Shown here piece after piece: positions 8,040 to 15,564 of a DNA stretch of 43,507 nt; the stretch's first letter is position 1; each line of letters begins with the position of its first letter. The position numbers and the translations under genes were made by a program. Below the pieces are notes generated by a model. It saw only the letters and a program-made list of their open reading frames with translations. It searched no databases and was not told the DNA's origin. Source of the stretch: Pedobacter sp. ASV17 (GTDB lineage Bacteria; Bacteroidota; Bacteroidia; Sphingobacteriales; Sphingobacteriaceae); assembly GCF_016429065.1 (NCBI RefSeq), contig NZ_JAELTX010000031.1:1-43507 (forward strand). The letters are read 5' to 3'.

Positions 8040-8588
8040 CTAATTATTCAATATCCAATGCAATATCTTGGCGATATTCTTGGCATCATCTATCCCTCTG
8101 TGGTGAGTTCCCTCCAAAGGAATTGATAAACGTTCTAAAGCACCTGCCATGCCATCTTCCCTTCCCAACTTCTGCTTTAATGCAAATATGGTTTTCACAT
8201 TCAGGTGCGAAGGGCTAAAAGGATAGCCAATCCCCGCTTCAGCACATTGACGCTGGAACTGTTTAATATCATAAGCGCCAAAGCTTGCCCAAGCACGTTG
8301 TTGTGCTCCGTATTCTTTTTTTAAGATAGCGCAAGCCTCCTTAAAAGAAACACCCTCTTTCTCTACCATCTCTGGTGTAATGGTGGTGAGTTCTGTACAA
8401 AAACTACTGATGGTAGAGCGTTCTGGTTTCACCAAAATGCCCCTATTATCTGAAATTTCGCCACTGGCCACATCTAATAAACAGATCCCAACCTCTATAA
8501 TATCACTCTGCATATTTTCTGGTGGATTGCCCTCCCAACAAGTGGCCTCAATATCCACTACTAAAATCTTATCTAAATTTTTTGCCAT
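8040..8588 (-). CDS. DEDDh-type 3'-5' exonuclease (ERI-1/KapD-like)
   Basis: This single-domain RNase T/DnaQ-fold exonuclease would remove nucleotides from 3' ends using two metal ions. Motif ExoI is VVDIEATCW (Asp and Glu ligands), ExoII is ASFGAYDIKQF (Asp), and ExoIII is HHRGIDDAKNI (catalytic His plus Asp). The DIEATCW form is typical of the ERI-1/3'hExo/KapD branch, which often acts on RNA; the substrate here is unknown. The start is set at ATG 8588 (MAKNLDKILVVD, 182 aa), where homologues normally begin; an in-frame ATG at 8618 would add ten unconserved residues. It lies 48 bp downstream of the DUF4241 gene on the same strand, so the two are probably cotranscribed. Confidence 0.88.
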   Translation of the reverse strand: MAKNLDKILVVDIEATCWEGNPPENMQSDIIEVGICLLDVASGEISDNRGILVKPERSTISSFCTELTTITPEMVEKEGVSFKEACAILKKEYGAQQRAWASFGAYDIKQFQRQCAEAGIGYPFSPSHLNVKTIFALKQKLGREDGMAGALERLSIPLEGTHHRGIDDAKNIAKILHWILNN

Positions 8589-8636
8589 TTTTTTAATCCA
8601 AAAGGTCAAACTGACCATTATATATCATTCGTAAAC

Positions 8637-9353
8637 TTATTCCAACACCCCAAAATCTGTCACCAACCTGCAAATATGGCCATTTTTATCATAGCCAATA
8701 TAAGAGGCATAAAACCCGTCACCATAACCCGACGAAAACATCATTACATTTACTTGGTTACTTTCCCAGTTCAACCAGCTTCGTGTATGTTGATAGCTTT
8801 TATCCATCAGGTTGATTAAAACATCATAATTATCCTCCTTTTCTGTCAAAAACCTCTTCAATTCTTTGGCACCCGAGGCATCCATCAATGCTCCTGTGCC
8901 CGAATCTACACCGTAGCCGTAAATCTCATCCTTTTTCAGATCTTTTATTTTTTGCCCAGCAACTAGGGCCATCGTCCAAGAAACGGGCATTTCCTCAGAA
9001 AATTTAATTCTCGAAAAGGCTACACGCTCATCTGTGGCAATTTTTGCGATGGCCAACTGTACAGGGAAACTGCCTTTAGGAAAAGTTGCTTCAAAAGGCA
9101 AATCCTTATCGTATAAAAAAGGGTCGCAGGCAATAATTTTTCCTTCGGTAATTTTTAAAGCACCTATCTCTTTAACGTAAAGCTGATACACCCCTCCATC
9201 TTCACCTTTATGGACAAACCCTTTTTCGTAGGCCTTTTCTAAATATTTAGGGACAGGATAAGCATTGGAAGCAAGATCTGAATTTGAACGCTTTTGTGAA
9301 CAAGAAGTAGCAGACAGAACAACGGAAAAAAGATAGGGAAGGATTTGTTTCAT
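8637..9353 (-). CDS. DUF4241 domain lipoprotein
   Basis: This 238-residue protein has a lipoprotein signal (LSATSC, Cys18). The rest matches DUF4241: G-A-L-K-I-T-E-G-K-I-I-A-C-D-P near residues 67-80, a P-K-G-x-F-P-V-Q-L-A-I-A strand, E-R-V-A-F-S-R-I-K-F, then YGVDSGTGALMDASG, and a final FSSGYGDGFYASYIGYD...LVTDFGVL. The family is widespread but has no established activity. The protein should sit in the periplasm or on a membrane. It is the first gene of a probable two-gene operon with the exonuclease downstream, an odd pairing of an exported protein with a cytoplasmic nuclease that may be coincidental. Confidence 0.85.
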   Translation of the reverse strand: MKQILPYLFSVVLSATSCSQKRSNSDLASNAYPVPKYLEKAYEKGFVHKGEDGGVYQLYVKEIGALKITEGKIIACDPFLYDKDLPFEATFPKGSFPVQLAIAKIATDERVAFSRIKFSEEMPVSWTMALVAGQKIKDLKKDEIYGYGVDSGTGALMDASGAKELKRFLTEKEDNYDVLINLMDKSYQHTRSWLNWESNQVNVMMFSSGYGDGFYASYIGYDKNGHICRLVTDFGVLE

Positions 9354-9593
9354 GAGCAGTTATGATTGGATAGGAATAAAGATATGATTTTTAGAAAACC
9401 ATTAAAAATTTCACCACCAATTCAATCGCAAAGGCATTTCTATGACTTAGTTCACGAAACACAATCATTACCAATGACAACACTCTTTTCGATTTACATC
9501 TGAATTGTTTGAATTTTGCAATTATCTGTTTGAGTTATGCTAACGGCAGCCATAGATATTGCCCCAACTTTGTAGCAACAAAAAACAAGAGCA

Positions 9594-10436
9594 ATGAAGA
9601 CAAGAAAAACTTGGTTAATTACTGGTGCCTCTAAAGGATTAGGGCTAACCTTAGCAAAACAATTATTAGCACGAGGCTATCAAGTAGCCGCTACTTCCCG
9701 CGATATCAGCAGTTTAGAGAATACCTTAGGGAACACATCAGCTCAATTCCTGCCTTTAGCCATGGATTTGACTAACGAAACCGATGTTGCCGCGAACATT
9801 CAAAAAGCCATCAAGCACTTTGGCACCATCGATGTAGTGGTGAATAATGCAGGTTATGGGTTAATTGGCGGTTTGGAAGAACTGACTGATGAGGAGGCAA
9901 GAGCAAATTTTGAGGTGAACGTATTTGGCACTTTAAACGTCATCAGAAATGTAATGCCACACTTCAGGGAAAACAACAACGGTCATATCTTTAACATTAG
10001 TTCCATTGGTGGTTATCATGGTGGTTTTCCAGCCTTTGGCATCTATTGTGCCACTAAATTTGCCGTAAGCGGATTAACAGAATCGCTGTCGCACGAGGCT
10101 AAACCTTTCGGCATTAACGTCACCTTAGTACTACCAGGCTACTTCCGTACCAATTTCCTGAGCGAGGGCTCTATCGCTAAACCTCAAACAGAAATTGCTG
10201 CCTACCAAAATGTGAGGGAAGTACAACAAAGCCACTTGGAACAAATTAATGCCAACCAACCTGGAGATCCAGAAAAAGCAGCGGCGGTATTAATCGCGGT
10301 AGCCGTTCAAGCAGATCCAGCCTTACATTTATTCCTCGGTGCCGATGCCTATCAATTGGCCAAGGATAAGATAGCACTGGTACAAAATGACCTAGCTGCT
10401 TTTGAAAGTTTGGCTACTCGAACCTCTTTCGAATAA
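9594..10436 (+). CDS. Short-chain dehydrogenase/reductase
   Basis: This is a classical SDR of 280 residues with a Rossmann fold that uses NAD(P)(H) to oxidise or reduce an alcohol/carbonyl. It shows the cofactor motif TGASKGLG (10-17), the structural NNAG (84-87), catalytic Ser136/137, and YxxxK as Tyr151/Lys155. The sequence continues with the usual LVLPGYFRTNF loop. Arg37 in the TSRD motif after strand 2 suggests NADP preference (inference). The substrate is unknown. An AraC-type regulator lies 85 bp downstream on the same strand behind a hairpin, a common pairing in which the regulator controls the oxidoreductase. ATG 9594 is the first plausible start. Confidence 0.9.
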   Translation: MKTRKTWLITGASKGLGLTLAKQLLARGYQVAATSRDISSLENTLGNTSAQFLPLAMDLTNETDVAANIQKAIKHFGTIDVVVNNAGYGLIGGLEELTDEEARANFEVNVFGTLNVIRNVMPHFRENNNGHIFNISSIGGYHGGFPAFGIYCATKFAVSGLTESLSHEAKPFGINVTLVLPGYFRTNFLSEGSIAKPQTEIAAYQNVREVQQSHLEQINANQPGDPEKAAAVLIAVAVQADPALHLFLGADAYQLAKDKIALVQNDLAAFESLATRTSFE

Positions 10437-10443
10437 TCATCTC

Positions 10444-10478
10444 AAAGGTCGCTCAGGCATTGCTCATGAGCGACCTTT
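10444..10478 (+). terminator. Hairpin between SDR and AraC genes
   Basis: AAAGGTCGCTCA (10444-10455) pairs perfectly with TGAGCGACCTTT (10467-10478) around an 11-nt loop, 8 bp after the SDR stop codon. The trailing T tract is short, so readthrough is possible. Confidence 0.65.
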
Positions 10479-10521
10479 ATAGCAAGCTTAAAATCAATTA
10501 AAAATGTTTTAAATTTACAAG

Positions 10522-11421
10522 ATGGAACCGTTAGAAACCCTAGAAGATTTTTACGACCGTAAGTTCAACGAGAAACGGGAAGGCATCAATACCGTCCTTG
10601 GACATTTCAACGTGTTCCGCTTAGAAGACTGCAACGCCCCTGGAAAGCCACCCATACAGTATACCCGCAGAGACTTCTATAAAATTTCGCTCATGCGTGG
10701 TCGCCACCTTTACCATTATGGCGATAAAACGCTTGAGGTAGATGGCGCGACCCTGTTATTCTTTAACCCACAGGTACCTTATACCTTTGAACCGCTAACT
10801 GAAGATGCCACGGGTTATTTCTGCATTTTCAAGGACGCTTTTTTTGCCGAACACCTCCGCGGAAGTTTAAAGGACCTGCCCATGTATGCCGTTAACGGTA
10901 AGCCAGCTTACGTACTTGACCAACAACAGGAAAAGAATTTTAGCCAAATCTTCGAAAAGATGCTGGACGAAATCGGTTCTGATTATGCCTTTAAGTTCGA
11001 CCTTATCCGCAATTATATCATGGAAATGATCCATGGTGCGCTCAAATTACAACCCACGGAAAACCTCTACCAGCATACTGATGCCAATGCAAGAATTACC
11101 GCCGTATTTAATGAACTCCTAGAGCGACAATTCCCCATCGAGACCCGTTCACAACAGTTCAGCCTAAGATCGGCCAAGGATTTTGCTGAAAAGCTAAACA
11201 TCCACCCCAACCATCTCAACCGTGCCATTAAAACAACTACGGGAAAGACCACTACCCTTCACATTGCCCAACGCTTGGTAACGGAAGCCATCGCCCTTTT
11301 GAAACATACGGATTGGAACATCTCTGAAATCAGCTATACGCTAGGATTTGAACAGCCGGCCCATTTTTCTAATTTCTTCAAAAAACAAACCAAGGTTGCT
11401 CCACGTGCGTACAGAAATTGA
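10522..11421 (+). CDS. AraC-family regulator with cupin-type sensor
   Basis: This 299-residue soluble regulator has an N-terminal cupin-like AraC ligand-binding half (residues about 20-160; YKISLMRGRHLYHYGDK, TLLFFNPQVPYTFEP) and a C-terminal AraC DNA-binding domain (about 195-298). The latter includes SAKDFAEKLNIHPNHLNRAIKTTTGKT and the second helix-turn-helix WNISEISYTLGFEQPAHFSNFFKKQTKVAPRAYR. The PAHFSNFFKK segment is the AraC signature. Its position just after the SDR gene suggests that it regulates that gene, but this is inference. The effector is unknown. No convincing TAnnTTTG promoter is visible in the 85-bp gap. Confidence 0.9.
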   Translation: MEPLETLEDFYDRKFNEKREGINTVLGHFNVFRLEDCNAPGKPPIQYTRRDFYKISLMRGRHLYHYGDKTLEVDGATLLFFNPQVPYTFEPLTEDATGYFCIFKDAFFAEHLRGSLKDLPMYAVNGKPAYVLDQQQEKNFSQIFEKMLDEIGSDYAFKFDLIRNYIMEMIHGALKLQPTENLYQHTDANARITAVFNELLERQFPIETRSQQFSLRSAKDFAEKLNIHPNHLNRAIKTTTGKTTTLHIAQRLVTEAIALLKHTDWNISEISYTLGFEQPAHFSNFFKKQTKVAPRAYRN

Positions 11422-11430
11422 TTTATAAGA

Positions 11431-12519
11431 TTAGCGCATGGTATCTAGAAAACGGCGAAATCGGCCCAATTGATAATCAAGTTCCTCTTTTGAGAAACTC
11501 AATTCTCCTATAGATCTCTGTTTCCAGTCTTCTAAAACGCCAATCGTTTCATGCATCAACGCTAACCCAGTATAATCAATGGCATCCAAACGTTGGTACA
11601 GTGAGTGGGCGTATTGTAAAGCCAGTGCGAGGATTGGCAGGATTTCATTTGGCATTGGAGACTTTTGTCCAGATTTTAGATTAAAGGATAAACTAATCGT
11701 ATTGAGATGACGAACCACATGAAGTAGATCTGTCCTTATTGGAATATGTTCTTCTACACTTGAAACGGGATGATCCTCTGCACGTGAAGGGAGATGATCC
11801 TTATCAAGGTTAAGAGATTCTATAGAAGGTCTCCGAATAAACCTTTCTCCGCCACCACCTACGGCGGCAGGCCTTCTTTCTCCTGTGGACTTTACTTTTG
11901 ATGCCAATAAAAACTCACCTTCTTTTAAACTTTTTCTTCGAACATATCTCTGATCATCTCTAATACGTGGCTCTGCATTTTTTGTAGCTTTTCCTGAGAT
12001 ATCATATTCTTGGGACCATTCAGTCATTTCAGGGGCTTCTTCTGTACCAGAGTTAAAAAGACCAGTCATATGTGGAGTTTCACGTTTTTCATATTTTTTT
12101 TGCTCCACATTTCTAGTATAAGGAATTGTTAAATGGGTAGTGCTGTTTGGCCTACCAAGAACAATTGCGCCTCCTAATGAGCTCTTACTGTTAGAAATAA
12201 CAGAAAAAGCCTCTCCTCGATGATTTTCGAAATCCTCGACTGATTTACCCGTAAGTAACAATAATATTTGAGCAGGAGTATGATCATCTCCCCATTCTAA
12301 TTGAATAACACCAGAATTACTCATCATTTTTTGAATAACTTTCAGTTGAGAAACGCGGGAACTATTGTCAGCCATCTCTTGTAACGATTGCATCTGAATA
12401 GCCCCAGGATGATTTTCCACAGACTGAAGAGCAGACTCACCTCCACCTTGTTTTTTAGAAAGCTCATTTGCTGCTGTTTGACGCTTATTTTCCGGTGATT
12501 TGTCAGTGTGAGCAATCAT
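11431..12519 (-). CDS. Putative eCIS/DUF4157-type cargo-like protein, C-terminal domain unknown
   Basis: There is no signal peptide. Residues about 42-75 hold short repeats (MQSLQEMADNSSRVSQL, then KVIQKMMSNSGVIQ). These resemble the N-terminal leader repeats (L-x-x-M-A-x-x-S-x-x-V-x-Q-L) of Bacteroidota DUF4157-type proteins linked to extracellular contractile injection systems. Residues 75-245 are polar and low in order, with several Arg/Glu-rich stretches and a run of four glycines. Residues about 255-362 are predicted helical (LHVVRHLNTISLSF...LDYQLGRFRRFLDTMR). No known toxin motif was recognised. No eCIS structural gene lies in the window, so delivery is a hypothesis from the leader. 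A duplicated copy of its first 12 codons and upstream region occurs at 15200-15432, beyond the GH95 gene. Confidence 0.6.
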   Translation of the reverse strand: MIAHTDKSPENKRQTAANELSKKQGGGESALQSVENHPGAIQMQSLQEMADNSSRVSQLKVIQKMMSNSGVIQLEWGDDHTPAQILLLLTGKSVEDFENHRGEAFSVISNSKSSLGGAIVLGRPNSTTHLTIPYTRNVEQKKYEKRETPHMTGLFNSGTEEAPEMTEWSQEYDISGKATKNAEPRIRDDQRYVRRKSLKEGEFLLASKVKSTGERRPAAVGGGGERFIRRPSIESLNLDKDHLPSRAEDHPVSSVEEHIPIRTDLLHVVRHLNTISLSFNLKSGQKSPMPNEILPILALALQYAHSLYQRLDAIDYTGLALMHETIGVLEDWKQRSIGELSFSKEELDYQLGRFRRFLDTMR

Positions 12520-12678
12520 AACTTTCTTATTTTAAATTTTGGCCAATTGTGTAGAACTACATTTTTAACGAAACACTAATTCGCCAATCATTCCTTATGG
12601 GCGAATTTCGTGGAGCAGGTTTATAAAATTAATAAATTACTGTAAATTAAAAAGATACATTTTAGAATTTTATCATAA
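12483..12678. repeat. Direct repeat copy A (5' end and leader of the eCIS-like gene)
   Basis: These 196 bp match 15238-15432 with about a dozen substitutions and one single-base indel. The repeat covers the first 12 codons of the minus-strand gene and 159 bp upstream, including a hairpin (AATTCGCC 12578-12585 with GGCGAATT 12600-12607). Its upper end abuts exactly the GH95 stop codon (12679-12681). Confidence 0.93.
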
Positions 12679-15156
12679 TTAATTGCTGTAAAATGTATAC
12701 GTACTTCCTGCTTTTGTATCAAACTCTACAAGTTTTGTCTTAGGTAAGATAAATCCTTTTAAGTTTGCTTTGTCCGAGATTAAAGGTTCTTTGATGGGAT
12801 GTACTTGATAAAATGGGTTCATATTTTCTCCATTTCCAACCTTCAAAGCTACATTGCCTTTTAGGATTGTTCCCTCAGCTAAACGAAGACGGCAATTGCC
12901 ACCTATGGCAGACCTAATCTTCAATTCCGTCAGTTTCCCTGTGCTCCAGACCAAGTCAATCTCAAAACCTCCGCGTACTTTCAGTCCGGTAATACGGCCT
13001 GAGGCGAGCGCATCAGGTAGTGCCGGCAAGATAAATATATTGTTGTCATAAGACTGCACAAGCATCTCTGCAATTCCAGAGGTACAGCCAAAGTTACCAT
13101 CGATCTGAAACGGCGGGTGTGCATCCAGTAAGTTTGGATAAGTGCCTCCACTTTGTTCTGCATCACCTCCTGGGGGAGTTAACTGCTCTTGGATAAGTTT
13201 GTAGGCCCTGTTTCCATTCAATAATCTAGCCCACCAATTTACTTTCCATCCCATGGACCAACCGGTAGATTTATCTCCCCTATAGATCAATGAGTTTACC
13301 GCAGCTTCTGTCAAATCTGGGTTTCGAAATGGAGAAATTTGCCCGGCAGGATATAAACCATATAGATGTGAAATGTGGCGATGCTTATCAGTTGTCTTAT
13401 CCATATCCTCTAACCATTCTTGCAGTTGTGTGTGTTGCCCAATCTGCATTGGAGGTAATTTGTCCAAAGCGGTTTTTACCGTGTCTGCAAGCTTAGCATC
13501 GAAACCTAATATTTTGGTTGCATCAATAAAATTATTAAACACATCAAAGATTAATTGATTGTCCATGGTAGTGCCGGCAGAAATACCCACACTACCTGTC
13601 ATATATGAGTTTTCAGGAGACATCGAAGGACTTAAGACCAACCATCTTCCCGAACGATCTTTATGCAATACATCGAGGTAGAACAATGCCTTTCCTTTTA
13701 ACACATCATAATATTTTTTCAAGAAATCCTTATCTCCACTATACAGATAATGCTGCCAAATATGCTGCGTAAGCCAAGCTCCCCCCATTGGCCACATCCC
13801 ATAATAGCCACCGTCTACCACACCGGTAATCCGCCAAAGATCGGTATTGTGGTGCATATTCCAACCACGGGCCTTATACATGCCTTTTGCGCTCTCTTGC
13901 CCTGTGATAGACAAATCTTTCAGCATCGAAAATAAAGGTTCGTGTGTTTCGGCAAGATTGGTTACTTCCGCTGGCCAATAGTTCATTTCGGTATTAATAT
14001 TAACCGTATACTTACTGCCCCAAGGAGGAGAAAGTTTATCATTCCAAATTCCCTGTAGGTTGGCGGGCTGTCCTCCCGGTTGAGATGAACTGATCAGTAG
14101 ATAACGTCCAAACTGAAAGTACAAGGCGACCAAGTGCGGATCATAGGATTTAGCGAATTCTTTTATACGGACATCCGTGGTTTTATTGGCCTGTTCCGAA
14201 ATACCTAAATCCAATTTCACACGATTGAAAAAGCTATGATACTTCTTGATATGGCTATCTATAGCATGGGCATATTTCACCTTTACAGCCTTATCTAAAA
14301 ATCTTTGTGCTCTTTGTGTTGCATTCCCGCTCAGGTCGTTGTATTTGTTAAAGTTTGTACCAATCGAGATATAAAGGATAACTTCATCAGCTTCTTTTAT
14401 TTCCAATTTATCACCGCTCTCTATTAAACGGCCACCTTTTAAAACAGGCTTAACAATTCCTTTAAAATTGACTTTACCCGTTTTACTATCTACAGAACCA
14501 CTAGTGCCCGAAAGTGTCAATTGACCTTTTTCCAATGATATGGTATTAATTTTGTGCGGCGTGGTCAATCCAATACTAAAGGAGAGGCTATTCTTAGCGG
14601 AGGAAGTTAATCGAACAACTACCACATTATCCGTAAAGGAAGCAAATATTTCTCGGTTGTACGTTACCTTACCCACCTGATAAGAGGTGCGAGCTATCGC
14701 ATCTTCAATATCCAACTCTCGATGGAAATTGAAGAATTTTTCATGACCGGAAAACTCCAACCAAAGACTTCCAAATGTTTGGTATGGCATACCATAATCC
14801 AACCCTTCAGGAGCTTGTCTTGGAAACGTTATATTCGATAACTCCTGCGCCTCTCTGGGTTTACCTTCCGCCAATAGCTTTCGGATCTCCATGATTTTTT
14901 CATAGGTATTCTTCGGGACATTATTACCAGGTTCACCCGCCCATATTGTTTCTTCATTAAGCTGTATTTGCTCCTTAGCAGGATTTCCAAATACCATGGC
15001 ACCCAAACGGGCATTTCCTATTGGTAAAGCTTCATTCCATTCCGAAGCAGGCTTATCGTAAAAAAGTTTCAAGCGATACTCCTGAGCAGCAGATTGATAA
15101 AACGACAAAAGGGTTAACGTTGTGATGGTTATCAGATGTAGGAAAAAGTTTTTCAT
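12679..15156 (-). CDS. GH95 alpha-L-fucosidase (or alpha-L-galactosidase), exported
   Basis: This 825-residue glycoside hydrolase family 95 enzyme has a signal peptide ending in QSAAQE. The N-terminal beta-sandwich starts with LFYDKPASEWNEALPIGNARLGAMVFG, the family hallmark. The (alpha/alpha)6 catalytic barrel contains NINTEMNYW (Asn386/Asn388), the proposed acid Glu515 in SPSMSPEN, and Asp686 in IDGNFG. These correspond to the Asn/Asn/Asp and Glu catalytic set known from the Bifidobacterium enzyme. The family inverts alpha-1,2-fucosyl (sometimes alpha-L-galactosyl) linkages, so glycan or xyloglucan side-chain trimming in the periplasm is likely. No SusC/SusD or other hydrolase is next to it, so it is not in a visible utilisation locus. 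It lies between two copies of a 195-bp repeat. Confidence 0.93.
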   Translation of the reverse strand: MKNFFLHLITITTLTLLSFYQSAAQEYRLKLFYDKPASEWNEALPIGNARLGAMVFGNPAKEQIQLNEETIWAGEPGNNVPKNTYEKIMEIRKLLAEGKPREAQELSNITFPRQAPEGLDYGMPYQTFGSLWLEFSGHEKFFNFHRELDIEDAIARTSYQVGKVTYNREIFASFTDNVVVVRLTSSAKNSLSFSIGLTTPHKINTISLEKGQLTLSGTSGSVDSKTGKVNFKGIVKPVLKGGRLIESGDKLEIKEADEVILYISIGTNFNKYNDLSGNATQRAQRFLDKAVKVKYAHAIDSHIKKYHSFFNRVKLDLGISEQANKTTDVRIKEFAKSYDPHLVALYFQFGRYLLISSSQPGGQPANLQGIWNDKLSPPWGSKYTVNINTEMNYWPAEVTNLAETHEPLFSMLKDLSITGQESAKGMYKARGWNMHHNTDLWRITGVVDGGYYGMWPMGGAWLTQHIWQHYLYSGDKDFLKKYYDVLKGKALFYLDVLHKDRSGRWLVLSPSMSPENSYMTGSVGISAGTTMDNQLIFDVFNNFIDATKILGFDAKLADTVKTALDKLPPMQIGQHTQLQEWLEDMDKTTDKHRHISHLYGLYPAGQISPFRNPDLTEAAVNSLIYRGDKSTGWSMGWKVNWWARLLNGNRAYKLIQEQLTPPGGDAEQSGGTYPNLLDAHPPFQIDGNFGCTSGIAEMLVQSYDNNIFILPALPDALASGRITGLKVRGGFEIDLVWSTGKLTELKIRSAIGGNCRLRLAEGTILKGNVALKVGNGENMNPFYQVHPIKEPLISDKANLKGFILPKTKLVEFDTKAGSTYTFYSN

Positions 15157-15199
15157 TAAAAAAGGTTTTTGTGTATACTATTTGGGTTGGTTTCAGTTG

Positions 15200-15274
15200 T
15201 TATGGATCGGTTTCGTCGGTCACTCTTTGCTCGAACTGCTTATTTTTCGGTGATTTGTCAGTGTGAGCAATCAT
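15200..15274 (-). pseudogene. Truncated second copy of the eCIS-like gene's 5' end
   Basis: From ATG at 15274 the minus strand reads MIAHTDKSPKNKQ, matching the first residues of the 362-aa gene (MIAHTDKSPENKR). It then diverges and stops at TAA (15202-15200) after 24 residues. The homology covers the start codon and upstream region and breaks at about codon 12. This is a remnant of duplication or recombination; whether the short peptide is made is unknown. Confidence 0.75.
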
Positions 15275-15432
15275 AACTTTCTTATTTTAAATTTTGGCCA
15301 ATTGTGTAGAACTACATTTTTGACAAAACATTAATTCGCCAATCATTCCTTATGGGCAAATTTCGTGAGGAGGTTTATAAAAGTAATAAATTACTGTAAA
15401 TTAAAAAGATACATTTTAGAATTTTACCATAA
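15238..15432. repeat. Direct repeat copy B
   Basis: This second copy of the 12483-12678 sequence has the same orientation, is offset by about 2755 bp and contains one single-base deletion. It supplies the start and leader of the truncated gene at 15200-15274 and lies upstream of the GH95 gene on its strand. It may therefore now provide that gene's promoter region. Confidence 0.93.
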
Positions 15433-15510
15433 GCATTGGGCAACCAAAGAAACACGTGCTGGCGCAACACACTCGGCCACTTAAATTAACATTTACACCC
15501 ACTATTTTTT

Positions 15511-15518
15511 TATATTTG
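15511..15518 (+). promoter_or_regulatory. Possible -7 promoter element of the LamG-like T9SS cargo
   Basis: TATATTTG matches the TAnnTTTG consensus 47 bp upstream of the ATG. No clear TTTG lies at the -33 position, so support is partial. Confidence 0.4.
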
Positions 15519-15564
15519 GCCTCCTACCTTGCAAAATATTGCTTCTTACGCTTAATTTAAATAT

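Noticed and set aside
12679..15156. Polysaccharide utilisation locus around GH95
   Set aside because: No SusC/SusD pair, sulfatase or further glycoside hydrolase with clear motifs is next to it.
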